From contig NZ_JAOEGB010000008.1 in assembly GCF_025420585.1 (NCBI RefSeq), positions 62,001-126,000 on the forward strand: 64,000 nucleotides of DNA, written 5' to 3'. This stretch comes from Planotetraspora sp. A-T 1434. GTDB lineage: Bacteria > Actinomycetota > Actinomycetes > Streptosporangiales > Streptosporangiaceae. Numbering within the stretch: position 1 is the first letter of the stretch; every line of letters starts with the position of its first letter. A program made the position numbers and the translations under genes. Below the pieces are notes generated by a model. It saw nothing but the letters and a program-made list of their open reading frames with translations. It was not told where the DNA came from and ran no database searches. Positions 59,164 through 64,000 of this stretch are shown in pieces.

Positions 59164-59511
59164 TCAGGACTCGAAGGCGACGAGACGCATGATCACGTAG
59201 CCGTCGCCCTCGGCCATGGGCGGGAACGTGGTCCCGGGCACCGCCTCGAAGATCTCGGGGCGCTCGGCCCGGGACACCACGCCGAACATCTCGCCCGGCA
59301 GCGTCATGCCGAGCGCGTGGGCGCGCTTCGCGGCGGCGTAGAAGCTGCCGCCCGACTCGAGCTCGGCGGCGATGGTCTCCGCTGCCCAGTGGTCGGCGAG
59401 CCGGATGAACGCCACGCGCGCATTGTCCGGCTTCGCCGTCTGCGCGCTGAGGTAGTCCTCGATCTCCCATATGAGCAGCTCGCCCAGGTACTGCGACGTG
59501 TCTTTCCACAT
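59164..59511 (-). CDS. Conserved small protein of unknown function
   Basis: This is a 115-residue soluble protein with one cohesive domain (YLGELLIWEIEDYLSAQ at the start, EGDGYVIMRLVAF at the end). There are no recognised motifs. The ATG at 59511 has AGGGAA about 13 bases upstream, which is long. Coding character is good and the gene is convergent to the metallothionein-like gene. Confidence 0.6.
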   Translation of the reverse strand: MWKDTSQYLGELLIWEIEDYLSAQTAKPDNARVAFIRLADHWAAETIAAELESGGSFYAAAKRAHALGMTLPGEMFGVVSRAERPEIFEAVPGTTFPPMAEGDGYVIMRLVAFES

Positions 59512-59557
59512 GCGGGACAGGTTCCCTTGTCTTGCTTGATGACCGGTTGCACTCGAA

Positions 59558-60019
59558 TTGCTCGGCGTGCCATCGCCTCTCCGATATCTTGTCCTGGGGT
59601 CTGGACCGGGCGGCCAGAAGGCCGCCATCGCCGCCGCGAAGCTGGAGCGGCGAGTGGCCATCGTCGAGCGCCGCGACATGATCGGCGGAGTGTGCATCAA
59701 CACGGGAACGATCCCGTCCAAGACCCTCCGCGAGGCTGTGCTGTACCTCACCGGGCTCACCCAGAGGGACATGTACGGCAGCAGCTACCGCCTGAAGGAG
59801 GACATCACGGTCACCGACCTGACCGTGCGGACGCGGCACGTGGTCGGGCGTGAGATCGACGTTATCCGCAACCAGCTCGCCCGCAACAGGGTGACCGTCC
59901 TGACCGGGTCGGGGCACTTCGTGGACCCGCACAAGGTCGCCGCTCTGGACGCGATGAACAAGCTGCGCAGGATCGAGCGCTTCGCCGACCAAATAGTCGG
60001 CATGACAGATTGTCTTTGA
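59558..60019 (+). pseudogene. sthA: SthA (soluble transhydrogenase) remnant with internal deletion
   Basis: The open frame encodes the N-terminal ~130 residues of soluble pyridine nucleotide transhydrogenase: FAD motif [16 protein letters not shown], then [20 protein letters not shown] (the family has the conserved active-site region as CINTG with Thr in place of a second Cys) and GSGHFVDPH. It then jumps to [13 protein letters not shown], which is the C-terminal end of intact SthA. About 310 of ~465 residues are lost. No ribosome-binding site precedes it, and the frame runs past the normal end. Confidence 0.8.
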
Positions 60020-60035
60020 TAAAGCCCATCTGTCA
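60003..60035. promoter_or_regulatory. Inverted repeat upstream of MarR gene
   Basis: TGACAGAT (60003-60010) and ATCTGTCA (60028-60035) are perfect 8-bp arms separated by 17 bp and lie 22 bp before the MarR start. It is a likely autoregulatory operator. Confidence 0.5.
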
Positions 60036-60057
60036 AGTCACCGTCTATCATGAAAGC

Positions 60058-60594
60058 GTGAGAGAACTGGCGTGCGAACTCCCTGCCGGCCTTGAGGTTG
60101 ACTTCGGATGGTTGCTGGGCCAGGCGCTGCATGCCCACCTGACGGCGACCAAACGCGCGGCGGACACGCTTCCCGCAGGTCACCGTGGTTATCTGGTGCT
60201 GTCGGCGGCGGTCCACGAGAGCGCCCGCAATCAGATCGAAATGGCCCGCCAGCTCCGCCTCGACCGCACGGTGATGGTCTACCTGGTCGACGACCTGGTG
60301 AAGGCCGGCCTGGTCGAGCGGCGCCCGGATCCCGCGGACCGGCGCAACCGGCTCATCGCGGCGACCCACCTCGGAGCCGAGCGCCTCGCGCAGGTGACGG
60401 CCGAGATCGACCGCGCCGAGGCGCACCTCCTGGCCGCCCTCGACGACCACGAGCGGGAGATGCTCAGGAACCTGCTGCGCCGCGTCGTCGCGGGATCTCT
60501 GGCGGAGGACGGCCACGTGCCGTCGATGTGCGAGGTGGCGGAGAACCTACAGGACGCGCTCCAGGGACAGCACGGCGACGAGAAGTGCGACTAG
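60058..60594 (+). CDS. MarR family transcriptional regulator
   Basis: This 178-residue protein has a winged helix (about 45-115; LRLDRTVMVYLVDDLVKAG and RRPDPADRRN wing). It would bind the inverted repeat just upstream of its own gene. The GTG start follows a weak GAAAG. The last 48 bases overlap the convergent ltrA gene. The target gene may have been the upstream sthA, now broken, but that is speculation. Confidence 0.88.
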   Translation: MRELACELPAGLEVDFGWLLGQALHAHLTATKRAADTLPAGHRGYLVLSAAVHESARNQIEMARQLRLDRTVMVYLVDDLVKAGLVERRPDPADRRNRLIAATHLGAERLAQVTAEIDRAEAHLLAALDDHEREMLRNLLRRVVAGSLAEDGHVPSMCEVAENLQDALQGQHGDEKCD

Positions 60595-61695
60595 CGCCGC
60601 GAGTTGCGCGGCCGACCACCACATCCCCAGCGGGAAGCTGGCCGCGGCCGCCAGCGCCGCGATGAGCCTCAAGGGCCCCTGACCGAGCCCGAGCACCCGG
60701 CGGAACCACACGTCGCCGATCAGGAACAGCGCCACCCCCGCCGCCATCGCGACGGCGGGGCCGAGGCCGAGGTGGTCGTGGCCGATGGCCTTCTTGATCC
60801 CGGCGGCCGTGGCGACGATGCCCAGCAGCATCGGCACGTGCGCGTAGAAATAGGCGCCCAGGATGAGCCGCGTGCGGCGGACGACGTCCACCCCGATCAG
60901 GGCCCGTTCGGGGGCCTCCTCGTCACCGCCGAAGTAGACCCACCACATGGCGGCCGTGAGGGCCAGCCCGAGCAGCGCCGCGACGATCAGCTTGGCGCCC
61001 GGGTGGTCGCCGCTCGCGCCGATCCCGATGGCCACGATCGACTCGCCCAGCACGATGATGACGAGCAGGCCGTGCCGCTCGACGATGTGGGCGGGGTGGA
61101 GAGGGAAGCCCTTCTGGCCGATGAAGTAGGGGCTCGTCCACAGCAGCAGGAGCGCCGCCGTCCAGAGCACGTAGTTCCCCGGCTCGTCCACGAACGCGGC
61201 GGCGAAGATGAGCGCCGTCCCGGCCAGGTTGAAGGGGAGGACGCGGGTGAAGGCGGCCGACGCCTGCAGGTAGAGCGCGCCGTGGACCAGCACGATCACC
61301 AGGTAGCCGAGGGCGAAGGCCGCCCCGCCGCCGTCGAAGACGCTCGGGATGGCCAGTGCCATGATCAGGAAGCCCGCCATGCCGAGCAGGATCAGGATCC
61401 GCCGGGCCGGCCGATGCGGGGGAACGGTGTTGGTCAGCCAGGCGTAGCCGGAGTACATCCACCACAGCACGCCGAAGATCAGAAGCGTCTGCACCGTGCC
61501 CTGCCCGGTGAACCGGTGCCCATCGGACCCCCCTGTGACGGCGGGGTGGGCGAAGTCGCCGACGATCAGCGTCGTCAGCTGTGTCACGGTGAAGACGAAG
61601 ACCAGGTCGAAGAAGAGCTCGACCGTGGAGACGCGGAGTTCGGCTTCGGGGGAGGTCGGCTGGAGCCGCTCGGCGAACCAGACGGGCAGGCGCAT
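60547..61695 (-). CDS. Low temperature requirement protein A (LtrA) family
   Basis: This 382-residue integral membrane protein has about ten to eleven hydrophobic segments and the N-terminal signature VSTVELFFDLVFVFTVTQLT. The family is named after a Listeria gene needed at low temperature, and its transport function is unknown. Its 3' end overlaps the convergent MarR gene by 48 bp. The gap 61696-61959 on the other side shows no supported feature. Confidence 0.9.
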   Translation of the reverse strand: MRLPVWFAERLQPTSPEAELRVSTVELFFDLVFVFTVTQLTTLIVGDFAHPAVTGGSDGHRFTGQGTVQTLLIFGVLWWMYSGYAWLTNTVPPHRPARRILILLGMAGFLIMALAIPSVFDGGGAAFALGYLVIVLVHGALYLQASAAFTRVLPFNLAGTALIFAAAFVDEPGNYVLWTAALLLLWTSPYFIGQKGFPLHPAHIVERHGLLVIIVLGESIVAIGIGASGDHPGAKLIVAALLGLALTAAMWWVYFGGDEEAPERALIGVDVVRRTRLILGAYFYAHVPMLLGIVATAAGIKKAIGHDHLGLGPAVAMAAGVALFLIGDVWFRRVLGLGQGPLRLIAALAAAASFPLGMWWSAAQLAALVALLVAVLSLERVL

Positions 61696-61959
61696 GCCGA
61701 AATTATGCGGCTTTCTTGATTACACCTTTGCACCTGTTAGATGACAGCACGGCCAATCAGGACCGAGGCTCATAGGGCGGCGCAGGTCCCAAATGCGTTG
61801 CCGCTCCGCACTTTCCCTCAGACAGACAGTGCCGCCATGGGGACGCGCGCGGCGACCATGAACGATCTGGCAGGCCCTCAAGCATTGTTCGAGGCGTCTG
61901 GCCGGCCAGTCCGACCAATGGCGGTGGCAGATCGACGGCAGAACGCGGCCGGCCATGGA

Positions 61960-62943
61960 CTAGTCGATGACCTCGGCCCGCAACTGGGGGAAGACCTTCG
62001 ACACCTTTCCGAGGAGGTAATCGCCGTACGTCCCGGTGAAGGCGCGGAGGTCCTGGCCGTCCCAGCGCGGGCGCCCGCCGTCGCGTTGTGGGCGGGACGG
62101 CAGCGGTGGCACCTCCCGGTCCCAGCCGGGGTCGAAGAAGAACGGGAACGAGAGCCGGTCCCGGCCGCTCAGGTTGCGCACTCGGTGCGGCGTCGACCGG
62201 TAGTGGCCGCCGGTCAGCCGGTCGAGCATGTCGCCGATGTTGCAGACGAACGTGCCGGGGATGGGCGGAGCCTCCATCCAGCCGCGTGAGGTGTGGACCT
62301 GGAGCCCGCCGTTGTCGTCCTGGAGGAGCAGGGTCAGCAGGCCGTAGTCGGTGTGCTCGCCGACCCCCCAGTCCGTCGAGTCCGGCGGCGAGGGCGGATA
62401 GTGAAATATCCGGAAAAGGATGGTCGGCGCGGCCGTGTAGCCGGAGGCGAAGTAATCCTCCTCCAGCCCGAGGCTCAGGGCGATCCCACGCATGACGCTC
62501 TGCGCGACCTCGGTCAGCGCGTCGAGATAGGCCAGTACGGCAGGGCGCAGCTCCGGCACCTGGGAGGGGAACAGGTTGGGGCCGTGCAGGGGCCTCGGGT
62601 CGTCGACGGCCCCTTCCACGCCGAAGTAGATCCCTTCCTTCAGGTCGGGGCGTCCGGAGGTGAGCTCGCCACCCACGGGGAAGAAGCCGCGCCAGGCCCG
62701 GCCGCCCCGGTCCATGGAGATCTCCATCTTGCGCTGCGGCGGGAGCCGGAAGAACCGCCGCGCGGCGCCGTCCAGCCGGGTGACGAGCTCGGCGGGCACC
62801 CCGTGGCCGCTGACGTAGAAGAACCCGCTGTCCCGGCAGGCCGCCTCGATCTCGCGGGCGACAGCCGTACGCTCGCCGGGAGAGCCGGGGCCGACGAGCG
62901 GGCTCACATCGATGACCGGCAGCGGTCCGGAAGCGCTCGACAT
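61960..62943 (-). CDS. 2-oxoglutarate/Fe(II) oxygenase, isopenicillin N synthase-like
   Basis: This 327-residue DIOX_N plus 2OG-FeII_Oxy protein carries the iron ligands in GEHTDYG (His, Asp) and STPHRV (His). The co-substrate motif RLSFPFF has the Arg and Ser. It hydroxylates, desaturates or cyclises an unknown substrate using 2-oxoglutarate (or substrate only, in IPNS). The ATG lies 5 bp after the HxlR regulator stop, so the two are co-translated. Confidence 0.9.
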   Translation of the reverse strand: MSSASGPLPVIDVSPLVGPGSPGERTAVAREIEAACRDSGFFYVSGHGVPAELVTRLDGAARRFFRLPPQRKMEISMDRGGRAWRGFFPVGGELTSGRPDLKEGIYFGVEGAVDDPRPLHGPNLFPSQVPELRPAVLAYLDALTEVAQSVMRGIALSLGLEEDYFASGYTAAPTILFRIFHYPPSPPDSTDWGVGEHTDYGLLTLLLQDDNGGLQVHTSRGWMEAPPIPGTFVCNIGDMLDRLTGGHYRSTPHRVRNLSGRDRLSFPFFFDPGWDREVPPLPSRPQRDGGRPRWDGQDLRAFTGTYGDYLLGKVSKVFPQLRAEVID

Positions 62944-62948
62944 GATCG

Positions 62949-63386
62949 TTACCCCAGCACGCCCGCGCGGGGCCTCGCCATGGACGAGGACGCGGAGGAC
63001 ATGGCCTCCGACGCGGCGGAGGCCATGGCGTCGGCCCGCTCGCGCGCCTCCAGGACCTCCTCGACGTGGGTTTCGGCCCACTTCTTCACGGCGGCGATGG
63101 GCTCCAGGAGCGAACGGCCCAGCTCGGTGAGCCGGTATTCGACACGGGGCGGGACCACGGGGAAGACCTCGCGGCTGACGAGCCCGTCTCTTTCAAGCGC
63201 TCGAAGCGTCTGGGTCAGGACCTTGGGAGTCGCTCCGCCGACCCGTGCGCGGAGCTGGGAAAACCTGAGAACCTCACGACTGAGCGCCACGATGATCAAT
63301 AGGGTCCATCTGTCGCCGATCCTGTTGAGGATCATCCGCGAGGGGCAGTCCACGCTCAGAACGTCATATTCGCGTTCAGTATCCAT
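62949..63386 (-). CDS. HxlR family winged-helix regulator
   Basis: This 145-residue protein has an HxlR-type winged helix (about 10-105; [45 protein letters not shown]). The C-terminal tail is Ala/Ser-rich. It lacks the N-terminal cysteine pattern of HypR-like disulfide sensors, apart from Cys14 (VDCPSR). The downstream oxygenase is the probable target, and autoregulation is likely. Confidence 0.88.
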   Translation of the reverse strand: MDTEREYDVLSVDCPSRMILNRIGDRWTLLIIVALSREVLRFSQLRARVGGATPKVLTQTLRALERDGLVSREVFPVVPPRVEYRLTELGRSLLEPIAAVKKWAETHVEEVLEARERADAMASAASEAMSSASSSMARPRAGVLG

Positions 63387-63474
63387 TCGGGAACTATAGC
63401 GCTTCGAAGTACTCAATACCTGTTGGATACCGGTCGGCCTTCGCGCGCCTTCGGCGACTTGGCGCGGGCTCGAC

Positions 63475-63621
63475 CAGGTGCCGTTCATGCCGACGGGAGG
63501 GGTGACCATGGGGGAGGCGGCGGAGTGGGTCAAGGCCGGTGCCGTCGCCGTCGGAATGGAGCGCGCGCTCGCCCGCGCCGGCGCCGCCGCCCTGGCCGGC
63601 CTCCTGCGCGCCCTCACCTGA
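63475..63621 (+). pseudogene. C-terminal remnant of KDPG/KHG aldolase
   Basis: The frame reads VPFMPTGGVTMGEAAEWVKA, then GAVAVGMERAL, and stops at 63621. This is the phosphate-binding end of Entner-Doudoroff aldolases (PTGGV...GAVAVG). The frame has no aldolase sequence before 63475, so the catalytic lysine part is missing. It is a remnant and cannot be active. Confidence 0.65.
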
Positions 63622-63817
63622 CGGTCCGCATTGCGGCCCCGTGGCTGACGGACACCTTGACTGCCCGTTTTGTCCCCTTTACATCCTTGTTGCGTTTTGT
63701 GTACCTTTGGTCCCCACGGCACGGACGACGATGACCCCCGCGTTGTTCCGCCGCCGGTCAGTTGCCCGGACCGTGCGTTTCAGATGGGATCCGTCCCGAC
63801 GGGAACGCCGGCCGCCG

Positions 63818-63945
63818 AATCCGCACCTCGCGGAGCCGGGGACCCACCTTTGCGGGGTGAATCGGAGCGCCGGCCCCCAGGCGCGCCCGTAGGGCACTTC
63901 CTCGCCCGAACCCGTCAGCTAACCCGGTAGGCGGTATGGAAGCAA
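63818..63945 (+). promoter_or_regulatory. c-di-AMP riboswitch (ydaO-yuaA type)
   Basis: The leader has the conserved elements of the actinobacterial ydaO/yuaA RNA: GGAGCCGGGGACCCACC, GGGGTGAATCGG, TAGGGCACTTCCTC, CCCGAACCCGTCAGCTAACC and CGGTAGGCGG in order. It binds cyclic di-AMP and usually turns off genes of cell-wall hydrolases (rpfA, NlpC/P60 or M23 families) in actinobacteria. The start of the downstream gene at 63961 fits that arrangement. Confidence 0.85.
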
Positions 63946-63960
63946 GGAGCCAACCCCTAC

Positions 63961-64000
63961 ATGCCCCACCAGCGACACTCCTCGACCGCCCCCTCTCCCA
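63961..64000 (+). CDS. Start of gene controlled by the riboswitch (partial)
   Basis: Only 13 codons are visible (MPHQRHSSTAPSP). AAGGAG lies 11 bases before the ATG. From the riboswitch alone the product is probably a secreted cell-wall hydrolase such as an Rpf or NlpC/P60 protein. The visible residues cannot confirm it. Confidence 0.5.
   Translation, partial: MPHQRHSSTAPSP

Noticed and set aside
61696-61959. Short frame ending [14 protein letters not shown], and a minus-strand Arg/Cys-rich frame, possibly transposase or other remnants
   Set aside because: No catalytic motif, inverted repeats or target duplication; the similarity is too short to support a call.

Overview
This window comes from a high-GC, filamentous-type actinomycete. 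The best fit from gene content is the Streptosporangiales (Streptosporangium, Nonomuraea or Microbispora relatives). The supporting signs are strong G/C third positions, GTG/TTG starts, leaderless TANNNT promoters, the lexA / LysM / nrdR / B12-dependent nrdJ block, a tmsAB-like pair for 10-methyl branched fatty acids, several PknB-type kinases, and a c-di-AMP riboswitch ahead of a cell-wall-type gene. The placement is inference from content, not from a marker-gene comparison.

Layout. 0-0.4 kb: tail of a SpoIIE phosphatase / HATPase protein. 0.4-3.8 kb: an SDR behind a TetR-type palindrome, a lipoprotein polysaccharide deacetylase and a von Willebrand lipoprotein. 3.85-5.5 kb: tRNA-Ala(GGC), a frameshifted kinase remnant and an MNT/HEPN toxin-antitoxin-like pair. 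5.8-12 kb: a stressosome-type partner-switching cluster (STAS antagonist, RsbR, RsbS, RsbT, two PP2C phosphatases, a hybrid histidine kinase). 12-22 kb: a TetR/MFS pair, a GlxA-type regulator facing an MFS transporter, and housekeeping genes (PTH2, Maf, EI24, DUF4192, DUF1707/DUF4870). 22-27 kb: ATP-dependent DNA ligase, a decayed GT39 gene, FKBP, a general stress protein and GuaB1. 27-38 kb: a lipid and redox region (nitroreductase, CaiB-type CoA transferase, hydroxyacid dehydrogenase, tmsA/tmsB-like pair, acyl-CoA ligase, two CYP124/125-like P450s) with three arrays of a 53-bp intergenic repeat. 38-47.7 kb: leuS, lexA with SOS boxes, a LysM protein, and nrdR-nrdJ with paired NrdR boxes. 47.8-53.4 kb: accessory region with a DUF222/HNH gene, several small genes and decayed genes. 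53.9-58.7 kb: two receptor Ser/Thr kinases and a third protein with similar outer domains. 58.8-64 kb: a metallothionein-like protein, a sthA remnant, MarR, LtrA, an HxlR/2OG-oxygenase pair, an aldolase remnant, and a c-di-AMP riboswitch with the first codons of its gene.

Two patterns stand out. First, a 53-bp repeat (GTGATCATGCAC...TTCCC) occurs in three arrays, and its TGATCA core supplies the TGA stop codons of two convergent genes. Second, at least seven gene remnants survive, and in four of them the start and the end are kept while the middle is deleted (GT39, NmrA-like SDR, SigJ-like sigma factor, SthA). All family names rest on motifs read by eye; no database search was run.
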